Assembly: GCF_007859295.1 (NCBI RefSeq)
Contig: NZ_VOHB01000002.1
Coordinates: 743,536-807,535, forward strand
Origin: Planococcus sp. CPCC 101016
GTDB taxonomy: Bacteria; Bacillota; Bacilli; Bacillales_A; Planococcaceae
Direction: 5' to 3'
Length of the DNA: 64,000 bases
A program made the position numbers and the translations under genes. The notes below the pieces were generated by a model. It was not told where the DNA came from and did not search any database. It saw only the letters and a list, made by a program, of their open reading frames with translations. Positions 46,786-56,209 of the stretch are shown in pieces. How positions within the stretch are numbered: position 1 is the stretch's first letter; the number at the start of each line of letters is the position of its first letter.

Positions 46786-47376
46786 ATGAAGATTTACACG
46801 AAAACCGGGGATAAAGGGCAAACCAGTCTGATCGGAGCACGCACGGATAAAGATGCGCCGCGCGTCGAAGCTTATGGCACGATAGACGAAGTAAATTCAT
46901 TTATCGGCAAAGCGATGACAGAATTGGCACCGGAAACATATGCTGATCTGCTGGAAGACCTGGAAGCGATCCAAAATGAGCTATTTGATTGCGGCGGCGA
47001 CTTGGCCGATGTCCGCAAGGAGCCTCAATACAAAATGACAGAAGCGCCTGTTGAAGTTTTGGAAAAGCGCATCGATGAATTGATGGAAGAACCGCCATTA
47101 CTTGAACGATTTATCCTGCCGGGAGGTTCTCCTGCAGCAGCGACTTTGCATATTGCACGTACCATTACGCGTCGTGCCGAACGCCAGACGGTGACATTGA
47201 TGAGGTCGGGAGAAGATTTTCCGCTTGTCGTGCAGCGATACTTGAACCGGTTGTCCGATTACCTGTTCGCTGCATCACGTGTAGTCAATTCGCGTGCAGG
47301 TGTGCCGGATAACGAATACGTGCGCAGCGCCAAAGTATTCAAGAACGGCGGACGCAGCAAAAAGTCGGTGGACTGA
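46786..47376 (+). CDS. pduO: Cob(I)alamin adenosyltransferase, PduO type
   Basis: A 196-residue ATP:corrinoid adenosyltransferase (B. subtilis YvqK class). It adds the 5'-deoxyadenosyl group. Motifs: MKIYTKTGDKGQTSL at the N-terminus (ATP loop), YGTIDEVNSFIG, ERFILPGGSPAAATLH and ARTITRRAERQ (around residues 125-136), and YLNRLSDYLFAASR. Its product adenosylcobalamin is needed by IcmF encoded 10 kb downstream. It has a 115-bp gap before it, larger than others in the operon, but no terminator there. Confidence 0.95.
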   Translation: MKIYTKTGDKGQTSLIGARTDKDAPRVEAYGTIDEVNSFIGKAMTELAPETYADLLEDLEAIQNELFDCGGDLADVRKEPQYKMTEAPVEVLEKRIDELMEEPPLLERFILPGGSPAAATLHIARTITRRAERQTVTLMRSGEDFPLVVQRYLNRLSDYLFAASRVVNSRAGVPDNEYVRSAKVFKNGGRSKKSVD

Positions 47377-47377
47377 G

Positions 47378-47860
47378 ATGACCACAAGAAAATTGGCGCT
47401 AGCGGCTTTGTTCATCAGCTTGTCCGCAATTGGCGGCATGATCAAAATTCCGCTCGGCATCGCGTCCATCGCGCTTGATTCCATGCCCGCACTGGTCGCC
47501 GTGCTGTTCTTTTCGGCGCCGCTGGCCGGAACCATTGCGGCATTCGGGCATTTGATTTCGGCATTGTTCGGCGGCATACCACTCGGGCCGTTGCATCTGA
47601 TCATCGCATTTGAGATGTGGGCTGTGGTGTGGCTGTTTGCAAAACTGCATCAGGCAGGCAAAAGCTGGCTAAAATGGGCAGCCTTTATCATTGGCAATGG
47701 AGTGCTCGCTGCCTTGCCGTTCTACTTTTTGTTGTCGCCGGCATTTTTTTACGCATCGGTGCCCGGCTTAGTAATTGCCGCTTCCATCAACGCCGGAGTG
47801 GCGGCTTTGCTAATGCCTTATGTTCTGAAGGTCCATGGGGTTTCGTTTCATGCGTCATGA
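47378..47860 (+). CDS. cblT: ECF transporter substrate-specificity subunit, probable alpha-ribazole transporter CblT
   Basis: A 160-residue hydrophobic protein with five to six membrane segments and an ECF S-component layout (KLALAALFISLSAIGGMIKIP at the N-terminus, FGHLISALFGGIPLGPLHLI in the middle). Starting one base after pduO and overlapping the next gene, it is plainly in the B12 operon. In Listeria and Geobacillus the pair CblT/CblS imports and phosphorylates alpha-ribazole, replacing CobT. The adjacency to a CblS-like kinase supports the same role here. A cobalamin S component is the alternative. Confidence 0.72.
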   Translation: MTTRKLALAALFISLSAIGGMIKIPLGIASIALDSMPALVAVLFFSAPLAGTIAAFGHLISALFGGIPLGPLHLIIAFEMWAVVWLFAKLHQAGKSWLKWAAFIIGNGVLAALPFYFLLSPAFFYASVPGLVIAASINAGVAALLMPYVLKVHGVSFHAS

Positions 47861-48527
47861 GATTTTAATCGATGGCTTTGTCATCACTTCAGATAATTCA
47901 GCAGGAATCGGGGAAAAAGAACAGGATGTTGTTAAAGCTCCTGATGCCATCACGGCTAAATTCGCAGGACGGGTCGCGCTGCTCGAGCAATGGGCTGCCG
48001 GCAGTCAACCGCAAGCCGTACTGCTTCACAATTTCAGCGGAGCTGCTCAATGGACTGCTTACATGGAAGGCATCAAAGAGCTGTTCGATGAAGCCGAAAC
48101 AGCTTTGCCGCAAATTTCAGGAAGTACGGAAACCAATATGCCGACACTGCAATCCGGCATCGCAGTAACGATGATCGGCAAACAATGCAGACAGCTGCCA
48201 GCTGCTGAATTACTGTGCTGGTTCGTCTATGGCATTCCGCTGGTTGGTGAGGAAGTGCTGACCCAGTGGAATAAAACCGCTGATCTCGCTCTGATTGGAA
48301 AAGGCATCGATGCCGGCTTGATCGAGCGCGTCTGGCCGGTCGGTTCACAAGGAATCGCACGTGAAGCCGAACTGCTGATGGGACGGCAAGTTGAAATTAC
48401 TACTGAGCTTGACCAGCATCGCTCAGGCGGCCCGGCAACCTGTGTACTGGTCGGAGTAATGCCATTAAATTATGAGCAGACCCAGCAATTTTTTGGTGAA
48501 AATCTTTTCTCGTTGCGATTCGAATAA
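47850..48527 (+). CDS. cblS: AIR-synthase-like kinase, probable alpha-ribazole kinase CblS
   Basis: A 225-residue protein with the PurM/AIR-synthase N-terminal motif DNSAGIGEKEQDVVKAPD, and STETNMPTLQSGIAVTMIG, which resembles the ATP-binding region of that fold. In Geobacillus kaustophilus and Listeria, CblS of this superfamily phosphorylates alpha-ribazole, bypassing CobT. No cobT gene is seen in the operon. Two starts are possible (47835 with GAAGG close by, or 47850 with GGGG 9 bp upstream); I use 47850, which gives the usual short N-terminus. Last gene of the operon. Confidence 0.7.
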   Translation: MRHEILIDGFVITSDNSAGIGEKEQDVVKAPDAITAKFAGRVALLEQWAAGSQPQAVLLHNFSGAAQWTAYMEGIKELFDEAETALPQISGSTETNMPTLQSGIAVTMIGKQCRQLPAAELLCWFVYGIPLVGEEVLTQWNKTADLALIGKGIDAGLIERVWPVGSQGIAREAELLMGRQVEITTELDQHRSGGPATCVLVGVMPLNYEQTQQFFGENLFSLRFE

Positions 48528-48530
48528 AGC

Positions 48531-48566
48531 AGGAGCATCATCCATTTTTGGATGGTGCTCTTTTTC
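48531..48566 (+). terminator. Intrinsic terminator of the B12 operon
   Basis: GAGCATCATCC, loop ATTTTT, GGATGGTGCTC then TTTTTC; four bases after the cblS stop. Confidence 0.93.
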
Positions 48567-48651
48567 TTAAGCTGAAATAATTTAACGGACAAGACGATGA
48601 TGTTCATCACAAAACTAGTGCCTACTACTCAAACGCCATACTTTGTGCTTA

Positions 48652-48671
48652 ATTTGAAAACTCTTTCAAAT
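48652..48671 (+). promoter_or_regulatory. Palindrome upstream of fadF, cre-like
   Basis: ATTTGAAA-ACTC-TTTCAAAT, a perfect 8+8 inverted repeat. It fits the CcpA cre consensus except for one base of the central CG. It lies just before the fadF -35 box. Confidence 0.5.
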
Positions 48672-48676
48672 AGTAG

Positions 48677-48706
48677 TTGACTGAATGCTCATTCATATTT
48701 TAATAT
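48677..48706 (+). promoter_or_regulatory. Promoter of fadF
   Basis: TTGACT (48677-48682), 18-bp spacer, TAATAT (48701-48706). The candidate TetR-type operator lies on the -35 and spacer. Confidence 0.72.
48678..48695 (+). promoter_or_regulatory. Candidate operator for the TetR/FadR-type regulator (site 1)
   Basis: TGACTGAATGCTCATTCA contains the perfect palindrome TGAATG-CT-CATTCA and overlaps the -35 box and spacer of the fadF promoter. It shares 14 of 18 bases with site 2 before the thiolase gene. Both resemble, but are not identical to, FadR boxes of B. subtilis. Confidence 0.65.
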
Positions 48707-48791
48707 AGAACATAGTATCGACAAGTTGTACTCATTCACGTAAACTTTGAGTAAGTTATTATTAGAATACACACACAAGGGGGATATTGCG

Positions 48792-50927
48792 ATGGAGCCA
48801 TTGCTGATTGCAAACTGGGTTTTATTCATAGTTGTAACCGCTTACGCAGTTTATCTCTTCATCTATTTATTGAAGTCGAGATATGATTTCATCAAACTTG
48901 GAAAAGAAGTCGAGTTTGAAGAAAACTTTAACGAGCGTTTGCGCAAAGTCATGGTCAATGTTTTTGGACAGAAGAAATTAATGAAAGATAAGAAGAGCGG
49001 AACGATTCACGTCATGTTCTTCTATGGCTTCCTGCTGGTTCAGGCGAGTGCCATTGATTTTATTATCAAAGGCCTGTCTCCGGACGCGCATTTGCCGCTA
49101 GGACCGCTTTACCCAGCCTTCACTTTCTTCCAGGAAATCGTTACATTGACGATTTTGGTTGCTGTGATCTGGGCATTTTATCGACGTTATATCGAAAAGC
49201 TGGTTCGCTTGAAGCGCGGATGGAAATCAGGGCTTGTGCTCATTTTCATCGGTGGTTTAATGGTGACCGTATTAATCGGAAACGGCATGAACATGATCTG
49301 GCACGCGCATGAAGGTGCCTGGACAGAACCGGTTGCTTCACTTGTAGCTGGCGCATTTGCATGGCTGCCTGAAGCTGCAGCTGTGACAGTTTTCTACGTC
49401 ATGTGGTGGGCGCATCTTTTGTTCTTGCTGACGTTCCTGGTTTATGTACCGCAATCCAAGCACGCGCATTTGATCTTCGGACCGGTCAACACTTGGTTCC
49501 ACCGAGTTGACCATGTTGGCCGCTTAAAGCCAATCAACTTTGAAGAAATGGAAGATGAAGAAGATCCAGACGCCATGCCTTCATTCGGCGTTGGGAAAAT
49601 CACTGATTTCACTCAAGGCCAGATGATCGATTTCTACGCCTGCGTGGAATGCGGACGCTGTACGAATATGTGTCCGGCTACCGGGACAGGAAAAATGCTG
49701 TCGCCGATGGATCTGATTACGAAGCTTCGTGACAACCTGACAAATACAGGGGCCGTCATGACGCAGAAAAAACCTTGGGTGCCGGCAATGGCGTTCAACA
49801 ATACGCAAGGAAACCAACTGGCGATGGCTGCCGGTGCTGAAGGGGTCAGCATCGACGAACTTTATAGCCCAAGCCTGATCGGGGATGTTATCACAGAAGA
49901 AGAAATTTGGGCATGTACGACATGCCGTAACTGTGAAGACCAATGTCCGGTAATGAACGAGCACGTAGATAAAATCATCGACCTTCGCCGCTACCTGGTA
50001 ATGACCGAAGGGAAAATGGACAAAGATGCTCAGCGCGCAATGACAAACATCGAGAAGCAAGGAAATCCGTGGGGACTTAACCGCAAAGAAAAAGAAAACT
50101 GGAGAGATGCACGTCCAGATATCTCAATTCCAACTGTTAAAGAAATGAACAAAGCCGGCGAAGAATTCGAATTCCTGTTCTGGGTGGGCTCGATGGGTTC
50201 ATTCGACAGCCGCTCACAAAAAATTGCCTTGTCATTTGCACGCTTGATGAATGAGGCTGGTGTGAAGTTCGCGATTCTCGGCAATAAAGAAAAGAATTCA
50301 GGCGACACGCCGCGCCGTCTTGGAAACGAATTCCTGTTCCAGGAACTGGCGACAGGCAATATTAAAGAGTTCGAAAAAGCGGACATCAAGAAAATCGTGA
50401 CAATCGATCCGCACGCTTACAATATCTTTAAAAATGAATACCCGGATTTCGGTTTTAAGGCTGAAGTTTATCACCATACCGAAATGCTGTTCGATCTGGT
50501 TCAAGAGGGACGCTTGAAACCGCAATTCCCGGTAAACGAGCGCATTACGTTCCATGATTCCTGCTACCTCGGCCGCTACAATGATGTCTATGACGCACCG
50601 CGTGAGATATTGAAAGCGATCGAAGGCGTGGAATTGGTCGAAATGGTCCGCAACCGACAGGACGGCATGTGCTGTGGAGCCGGCGGCGGAATGATGTGGA
50701 TGGAAGAAGATGCTGGGCACCGTGTCAATGTTGCCCGCACCGAACAGGCGCTGGAAGTCAGCCCGACCATGATTTCTTCCGGTTGTCCGTACTGCTTGAC
50801 GATGCTGTCAGATGGCACGAAAGCGAAAGAAGTCGAAGACGAGGTTGGCACATACGATGTAGCAGAGCTACTGGAGATGGCTGTCCTTGGCAATGAAACA
50901 CCAATGCCTGAAGAAATTGTCCAATAA
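48792..50927 (+). CDS. fadF: Membrane-bound iron-sulfur oxidoreductase FadF (HdrD/GlpC-like)
   Basis: A 711-residue protein. Residues about 1-230 hold five membrane segments of NarI-like cytochrome type. Two 4Fe-4S motifs follow, CVECGRCTNMCP and CTTCRNCEDQCP (around residues 282-385). The C-terminus has two CCG domains: HDSCYLGRYN and GMCCGAGGG...SGCPYCLTM. B. subtilis FadF (YwjF) is encoded with acyl-CoA dehydrogenase acdA and is thought to pass electrons from acyl-CoA oxidation to the quinone pool. ATG 48792 follows AAGGGGG by 8 bp. Own promoter and probable fatty-acid-responsive operator. Confidence 0.9.
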   Translation: MEPLLIANWVLFIVVTAYAVYLFIYLLKSRYDFIKLGKEVEFEENFNERLRKVMVNVFGQKKLMKDKKSGTIHVMFFYGFLLVQASAIDFIIKGLSPDAHLPLGPLYPAFTFFQEIVTLTILVAVIWAFYRRYIEKLVRLKRGWKSGLVLIFIGGLMVTVLIGNGMNMIWHAHEGAWTEPVASLVAGAFAWLPEAAAVTVFYVMWWAHLLFLLTFLVYVPQSKHAHLIFGPVNTWFHRVDHVGRLKPINFEEMEDEEDPDAMPSFGVGKITDFTQGQMIDFYACVECGRCTNMCPATGTGKMLSPMDLITKLRDNLTNTGAVMTQKKPWVPAMAFNNTQGNQLAMAAGAEGVSIDELYSPSLIGDVITEEEIWACTTCRNCEDQCPVMNEHVDKIIDLRRYLVMTEGKMDKDAQRAMTNIEKQGNPWGLNRKEKENWRDARPDISIPTVKEMNKAGEEFEFLFWVGSMGSFDSRSQKIALSFARLMNEAGVKFAILGNKEKNSGDTPRRLGNEFLFQELATGNIKEFEKADIKKIVTIDPHAYNIFKNEYPDFGFKAEVYHHTEMLFDLVQEGRLKPQFPVNERITFHDSCYLGRYNDVYDAPREILKAIEGVELVEMVRNRQDGMCCGAGGGMMWMEEDAGHRVNVARTEQALEVSPTMISSGCPYCLTMLSDGTKAKEVEDEVGTYDVAELLEMAVLGNETPMPEEIVQ

Positions 50928-50989
50928 AGCTTCTGGCAATAAATAATTGCTTAATAACAGAAAATTGAGTAGAATACTATCATAAGAAG

Positions 50990-51025
50990 AAAAAAGAAAG
51001 GGAGTAAAGTGCTCCCTTTTCTTTT
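50990..51025 (+). terminator. Intrinsic terminator after fadF
   Basis: AAAAGAAAGGGAG, loop TAAAGTG, CTCCCTTTTCTTTT. Confidence 0.85.
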
Positions 51026-51035
51026 GCATTAAAAC

Positions 51036-51053
51036 CGAGCGAGCGTTCAGTCA
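51036..51053 (-). promoter_or_regulatory. Candidate operator for the TetR/FadR-type regulator (site 2)
   Basis: On the minus strand TGACTGAACGCTCGCTCG, 14 of 18 bases as in site 1 at 48678. It lies 137 bp before the thiolase start. A paired promoter could not be identified with confidence. Confidence 0.55.
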
Positions 51054-51146
51054 ATCGTTTCGCCTGAAAGAGCTTCGTCCGCTTGGAGCGATTTCTTTAA
51101 CCAAGTTCCACCTATACCAGCCATCACCTATATTTTTTTATCATAT

Positions 51147-51162
51147 TTGAAAACGGTTACAA
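51147..51162 (+). promoter_or_regulatory. Candidate CcpA cre site upstream of the thiolase gene
   Basis: TTGAAAACGGTTACAA matches the cre consensus WTGNAARCGNWWWCAW at every defined position. The mmg operon of B. subtilis, which encodes the same three activities, is glucose-repressed. Confidence 0.7.
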
Positions 51163-51189
51163 AGATATGCAAAGGGGAGGAAAATCATC

Positions 51190-52383
51190 ATGGCAAAAAC
51201 AGTCATTATTGATGGGGCACGCACAGCATTTGGGAAATTCGGAGGGAACTTAAGCACCTTATCCGCAAGCGAACTTGGGGCAGAAGCGATCAAAGCAGCG
51301 ATGAGTCGTGCAGAAATACAACCGGAAGATGTTCAGGAAGTGATTATGGGCAACGTTCTGCAGGCAGGGCAAGGGCAGATCCCTTCCCGTCAGGCAGCAA
51401 AAAAAGCGGGAATTCCGTATAGCGTCAAATCTGAAACAATCAATAAAGTATGTGCTTCCGGCATGCGCAGCATTACATTGGCTGACCAGATTATCCGCTT
51501 GGGTGATGAAGAAGTCATCGTCGCAGGCGGCATGGAGTCCATGTCCAACGCACCTTATTATTTGCCGAAAGCACGCTGGGGACATCGCATGGGCGATGCT
51601 CAGGTAATCGACGGCATGGTTCATGACGGTTTGTCTTGCTCGTTCCATCCGGATAAGGTCCATATGGGGACTTACGGAAATTCGACAGCTGAAGACTTCA
51701 ACTTGACACGCGAAGCGCAGGACGAATGGTCAGCCCGTTCACATGAACGCGCAATCAAAGCGAAGGATCTGTTCGCTGAAGAAATTGTCGCTATCGACAT
51801 TCCACAGCGAAAAGGAGATCCAATCACGGTTGATGTGGACGAAGCGCCACGAGCCAATTCCACCATTGATGCGCTGGCAAAACTGAAGCCGGCATTCGGC
51901 AAAGATGGCACGATTACAGCAGGAAATGCGCCTGGCATCAACGATGGTGCTGTAGCATTAGTCTTGATGAGCGAAGAACGTGCACAGACCGAAGGGAAAA
52001 ACGTATTAGCTCATATTTTAGCTCATACGGAAGTTGCGATCGATCCGCATCGTTTCCCGGAAACGCCTGGCATCGTCATCAACGAATTATTGAAGAAAAC
52101 CGGCAAATCGCTGGATGACGTCGACCTGTTCGAAATCAACGAAGCATTTGCAGCAGTCGCACTGGCAAGTTCGAAAATTGCCGGCTTGGATGCTGAAAAA
52201 GTCAATGTCAACGGCGGTTCTGTAGCACTTGGACATCCAATCGGGGCAAGCGGTGCACGCGTCATCCTGACATTGGCCTACGAATTAAAGCGCCGCGGAG
52301 GCGGAATCGGCATCGCAGCCATTTGCTCTGGCGGCGGACAAGGCGATGCGATCATGATTGAAGTTCCTAAGGAGGCAAACTAA
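51190..52383 (+). CDS. Acetyl-CoA acetyltransferase (thiolase)
   Basis: A 397-residue thiolase: acetoacetyl-CoA or 3-oxoacyl-CoA plus CoA to shorter acyl-CoAs. Active-site Cys in [11 protein letters not shown] (about residue 88), [20 protein letters not shown] with the catalytic His, and the second Cys in [11 protein letters not shown]. The order thiolase - 3-hydroxyacyl-CoA dehydrogenase - acyl-CoA dehydrogenase is that of mmgA-mmgB-mmgC. First gene of a run to icmF with small gaps. GGGGAGG ribosome site. Confidence 0.93.
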   Translation: MAKTVIIDGARTAFGKFGGNLSTLSASELGAEAIKAAMSRAEIQPEDVQEVIMGNVLQAGQGQIPSRQAAKKAGIPYSVKSETINKVCASGMRSITLADQIIRLGDEEVIVAGGMESMSNAPYYLPKARWGHRMGDAQVIDGMVHDGLSCSFHPDKVHMGTYGNSTAEDFNLTREAQDEWSARSHERAIKAKDLFAEEIVAIDIPQRKGDPITVDVDEAPRANSTIDALAKLKPAFGKDGTITAGNAPGINDGAVALVLMSEERAQTEGKNVLAHILAHTEVAIDPHRFPETPGIVINELLKKTGKSLDDVDLFEINEAFAAVALASSKIAGLDAEKVNVNGGSVALGHPIGASGARVILTLAYELKRRGGGIGIAAICSGGGQGDAIMIEVPKEAN

Positions 52384-52385
52384 GC

Positions 52386-53237
52386 ATGTCGATTGAAAAG
52401 GTAATGGTCATTGGTGCCGGACAAATGGGTTCCGGCATCGCGCAAGTTTGCGCGCAAGCAGGCTTGAATGTGAAATTGAATGATATGAAGCAGGAAGCAT
52501 ACGATCGCGGAATCGGAACGATCACGAAAAACCTTTCCCGCAATGTTGAAAAAGGACGCATGACGGAAGAGGAAAAAGCAGCAGTTCTTGGACGGATCAC
52601 GCCATCACTTGATTTGAAGGATGCGCACGATGTGGATATCGTCATCGAAGCGGCTGTTGAGAATATGGCCATTAAGCACAGTATTTTTAAAACGCTGGAT
52701 GAAGTGGCGCCAAAGCACGCCATTCTGGCTACGAATACATCATCCTTGCCGATCACGGAAATCGCGGCCGTCACCAACCGGCCGGAGCAAGTTATCGGAA
52801 TGCACTTTATGAACCCGGTCCCAGTGATGAAGCTGGTGGAAATTATCCGCGGTTTGGCGACTTCGGATGAAGTTTATAAAAAAGTGGAAGAGATGACGGT
52901 TGAGCTGTCGAAGACGCCAGTGGAAGTGAACGACTTCCCAGGATTCGTCGCAAACCGCATCTTGATGCCGATGATCAATGAAGCCGTTTTCACGCTTCAA
53001 GAAGGTGTCGCTACAAAAGAAGCAATTGATGACATCATGAAACTCGGCATGAACCATCCGATGGGGCCGCTGGAGTTGGCTGATTTTATCGGACTGGATA
53101 CATGCCTGTATATCATGGAAGTGCTGCATGAGGGATTCGGCGACAGCAAATACCGCCCGAGTCCATTATTGCGCCAATACGTGAAAGCCGGCTGGCTCGG
53201 CAAGAAAACCGGACGCGGTTTCTATGACTACACATAA
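52386..53237 (+). CDS. 3-hydroxybutyryl-CoA dehydrogenase
   Basis: A 283-residue NAD-dependent dehydrogenase that interconverts 3-hydroxy- and 3-oxoacyl-CoA. N-terminal Rossmann loop [14 protein letters not shown]; catalytic His/Glu region in [35 protein letters not shown] and [18 protein letters not shown] in the C-terminal dimer domain. Length and motifs match MmgB/Hbd. Only 2 bp separate it from the thiolase gene. Confidence 0.93.
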   Translation: MSIEKVMVIGAGQMGSGIAQVCAQAGLNVKLNDMKQEAYDRGIGTITKNLSRNVEKGRMTEEEKAAVLGRITPSLDLKDAHDVDIVIEAAVENMAIKHSIFKTLDEVAPKHAILATNTSSLPITEIAAVTNRPEQVIGMHFMNPVPVMKLVEIIRGLATSDEVYKKVEEMTVELSKTPVEVNDFPGFVANRILMPMINEAVFTLQEGVATKEAIDDIMKLGMNHPMGPLELADFIGLDTCLYIMEVLHEGFGDSKYRPSPLLRQYVKAGWLGKKTGRGFYDYT

Positions 53238-53255
53238 CAATTAGGGGGAACCGCA

Positions 53256-54392
53256 ATGGATTTGCACTTTACAGATGAACAACTTATGATGCGCAACATG
53301 GTGCGGGATTTCGCGAAAGAAGAAATTACACCGTTTATCGAAAATATGGAAAATGGTGAATTTCCAACAGCCATACTAAAAAAAATGGGCGAACTTGGAT
53401 TGATGGGAATCACCGCTCCAGAAAAATACGGCGGTTCCGAAATGGATTTCACGTCCTATATCACGGCTATACATGAGTTATCAAAAGCGAGCGGAGTAGT
53501 GGGTGTGATCTTGTCGGTCCATACTTCTGTCGGCACCAACCCGATCCTCAATTTCGGCTCTCAGCAGCAAATCGAAAAATACGTACCGAAACTGGCGAGC
53601 GGCGAATACCTTGGCGCTTTCTGTTTGACGGAGCCTGCGGCAGGGTCTGACGCGGCGAGCCTTAAGACAAAAGCGGTCCTTGACGGCGATGACTATGTAT
53701 TGAATGGCTCAAAAGTCTTTATTACCAACGGCGGAGCAGCGGATACTTACATCGTTTTTGCTTCCACAAAACCTTCCTCTGGTTCCCGTGGCATTTCGGC
53801 TTTTATTGTTGAAAAAGATACACCGGGCTTGATTATCGGAAAAAACGAAAAGAAAATGGGGCTTCACGGTTCGAAGACGGTCCAATTGACCTTCGACAAC
53901 ATGCGGGTTCCGGCTGAGAACTTACTGGGTGAAGAGAATAAAGGCTTCAGCATCGCAATGGCGAATTTAAATGTGGGACGCATCGGCATCGCAGCACAAG
54001 CGCTTGGCATCGCTGAAGCGGCTTGCGAATATGCCGTGGCTTACGCCAAAGAACGCGAACAATTCGGCAAACCGATTGCTCAGCAGCAAGGCATCGGCTT
54101 TAAGCTGGCGGACATGGCGACACAAGTGGAAGCAGCAAAACTACTGGTCTACAACGCAGCGGACCTGTATTCAAAAGGCAAGGATTGCAACAAACAAGCT
54201 TCCATGGCGAAGCTCTTTGCTTCGAAAGCGGCAATGGATGTCACAATCGAAGCCATTCAAGTATTCGGAGGCTACGGCTACACGAAAGACTACCCGGTCG
54301 AGCGCCTGTTCCGCGACGCAAAAGTGACGGAAATCTACGAAGGCACCAGCGAAATCCAACGCATCGTTATCAGCAAACAACTAATCAAGTAA
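53256..54392 (+). CDS. Acyl-CoA dehydrogenase (MmgC-like)
   Basis: A 378-residue FAD-dependent acyl-CoA dehydrogenase. Motifs: CLTEPAAGSDAASLKTKAV with the FAD-binding Ser/Thr, [47 protein letters not shown] and the catalytic base Glu in IYEGTSEIQRIV. Chain-length preference (butyryl versus branched) cannot be read from sequence. Paralogue of the next gene. Confidence 0.92.
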   Translation: MDLHFTDEQLMMRNMVRDFAKEEITPFIENMENGEFPTAILKKMGELGLMGITAPEKYGGSEMDFTSYITAIHELSKASGVVGVILSVHTSVGTNPILNFGSQQQIEKYVPKLASGEYLGAFCLTEPAAGSDAASLKTKAVLDGDDYVLNGSKVFITNGGAADTYIVFASTKPSSGSRGISAFIVEKDTPGLIIGKNEKKMGLHGSKTVQLTFDNMRVPAENLLGEENKGFSIAMANLNVGRIGIAAQALGIAEAACEYAVAYAKEREQFGKPIAQQQGIGFKLADMATQVEAAKLLVYNAADLYSKGKDCNKQASMAKLFASKAAMDVTIEAIQVFGGYGYTKDYPVERLFRDAKVTEIYEGTSEIQRIVISKQLIK

Positions 54393-54407
54393 TTGGAGGA
54401 ATAGAAA

Positions 54408-55547
54408 ATGAATTTTCAACTGTCCGAAGAACATGAAATGATCCGCAAAATGGTACGTGATTTTGCTAATAAAGAAGTGGCGCCAACAGCGGAAGAGCGT
54501 GACGAAGAAGAACGCTTTGACCGTGAAATTTTCGACAAGATGGCTGAACTTGGCCTAACAGGCATTCCTTGGCCTGAAGAATACGGCGGAATCGGATCGG
54601 ATTATTTGGCGTATTGCATCGCAGTGGAAGAATTGTCACGTGTCTGCGCATCGACAGGGGTGACTTTGTCAGCTCATACCTCACTTGCCGGGTGGCCGGT
54701 TTATACATTTGGAACGGAAGAACAGAAGCAGAAATACCTTCGCCCAATGGCTGAAGGCACAAAAATCGGTGCATACGGCTTAACAGAGCCGGCTTCCGGA
54801 TCTGACGCAGGTGCAATGCGCACTTCTGCAAAAGAAGACGGCGACCATTACGTGCTGAATGGCTCAAAAATTTTCATTACCAATGGCGGGATTGCCGATA
54901 TCTATATCGTTTTTGCGGTAACAGATCCGGAATCAAAGCATAAAGGAACAACAGCATTCATCATCGAGAAAGACTTTGAAGGCTTCTCGGTCGGTAAAAA
55001 AGAACGCAAGCTCGGCATCCGTTCGAGCCCAACAACAGAAATCATTTTCGACAACTGCCGTGTACCGAAAGAAAACGTCCTGGGTGAACTTGGCCAAGGG
55101 TTTAAAATCGCTATGCAAACACTTGATGGCGGACGCAATGGAATCGCAGCACAAGCTGTCGGAATTGCACAAGGTGCGCTGGATGCGTCAATTGATTATG
55201 CAAAAGAGCGCGAGCAATTTGGCAAGCCGATCATGGTCAACCAAGGGGTTTCATTCAAATTGGCGGACATGGCGACTTCAATTGAAGCTTCCCGTTTATT
55301 GACTTACCAGGCAGCTTGGCTTGAATCGAACAAAATGTCTTACAGCAAAGAGTCAGCGATGGCGAAATTGATGGCTGGCGATACGGCGATGAAAGTGACA
55401 GTAGAAGCGGTTCAAGTCTTCGGGGGCTACGGCTATACGAAGGATTACCCGGTGGAACGCTTTATGCGTGACGCGAAAATCACGCAAATTTACGAAGGCA
55501 CACAGGAAGTGCAGCGTCTGGTCATTTCCCGGATGGTTACGAAATAA
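54408..55547 (+). CDS. acdA: Acyl-CoA dehydrogenase AcdA
   Basis: A 379-residue acyl-CoA dehydrogenase. Same fold as its neighbour: [52 protein letters not shown] region, [18 protein letters not shown] and the catalytic Glu in [12 protein letters not shown]. The synteny with fadF and rpoE in B. subtilis supports the AcdA identity. Electrons would leave through ETF and FadF. Confidence 0.9.
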   Translation: MNFQLSEEHEMIRKMVRDFANKEVAPTAEERDEEERFDREIFDKMAELGLTGIPWPEEYGGIGSDYLAYCIAVEELSRVCASTGVTLSAHTSLAGWPVYTFGTEEQKQKYLRPMAEGTKIGAYGLTEPASGSDAGAMRTSAKEDGDHYVLNGSKIFITNGGIADIYIVFAVTDPESKHKGTTAFIIEKDFEGFSVGKKERKLGIRSSPTTEIIFDNCRVPKENVLGELGQGFKIAMQTLDGGRNGIAAQAVGIAQGALDASIDYAKEREQFGKPIMVNQGVSFKLADMATSIEASRLLTYQAAWLESNKMSYSKESAMAKLMAGDTAMKVTVEAVQVFGGYGYTKDYPVERFMRDAKITQIYEGTQEVQRLVISRMVTK

Positions 55548-55562
55548 GCGGAGGGTTGCCTT

Positions 55563-56204
55563 ATGAACAAAAAGCGTGAAATTGAGTCTTCCGTAAAAGA
55601 TGAGAGCCTAATTGAAAAGCGCCGCGAACAAATGATTCGCGGGGCTGTCACGCTTTTTAAAGAAAAAGGCTTTCACCGGACGACGACACGGGAAATTGCC
55701 AAAGCAGCCGGCTTCAGCATCGGTACCTTATACGAGTACATTCGAACTAAAGAAGATGTGCTCTACCTTGTTTGCGACTCCATCTACGATGAAGTGCATA
55801 CACGTTTGGACCGGCTTGATATTGAAAAAGGCTCGATCAGCGTTCTGGTAACGGCGCTCGAACATTATTACACGTTAATCGACGAGATGCAGGACGAATT
55901 TGTCGTCATGTACCAGGAATCCAAATCACTGCCGAAAGATGCATTAGGCTACGTACTGGATAAAGAGCTTGAAATGGTAGCGATTTTTGAACGTTTGCTG
56001 ACGCAATGCGTCGACAACAATGAAATCAACATGACGCCGAAAGAAGTAGCCATGGCTTCCCATCATTTATTTGTTCAAGGACAGATGTGGGCTTTTAGGC
56101 GTTGGGCATTGAACGAATTCACCATTCAGGAATTTATCGACATGCAAACCAAATTTCTCTTGCAGGGGATGGCAGGGAAAAACATTTCAATACAGGGGGC
56201 TTGA
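55563..56204 (+). CDS. TetR/AcrR-family regulator, likely of fatty-acid/acyl-CoA genes
   Basis: A 213-residue one-domain regulator. The N-terminal HTH is [32 protein letters not shown] (about residues 36-67, given here as the helix pair [10 protein letters not shown] and [11 protein letters not shown]). The C-terminal ligand domain is divergent. It sits between acdA and icmF, with 15 bp and 5 bp gaps, so it is in the operon it probably controls. I infer that it binds the paired sites at 48678 and 51036. Related regulators respond to acyl-CoA. Confidence 0.85.
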   Translation: MNKKREIESSVKDESLIEKRREQMIRGAVTLFKEKGFHRTTTREIAKAAGFSIGTLYEYIRTKEDVLYLVCDSIYDEVHTRLDRLDIEKGSISVLVTALEHYYTLIDEMQDEFVVMYQESKSLPKDALGYVLDKELEMVAIFERLLTQCVDNNEINMTPKEVAMASHHLFVQGQMWAFRRWALNEFTIQEFIDMQTKFLLQGMAGKNISIQGA

Positions 56205-56209
56205 TCATA

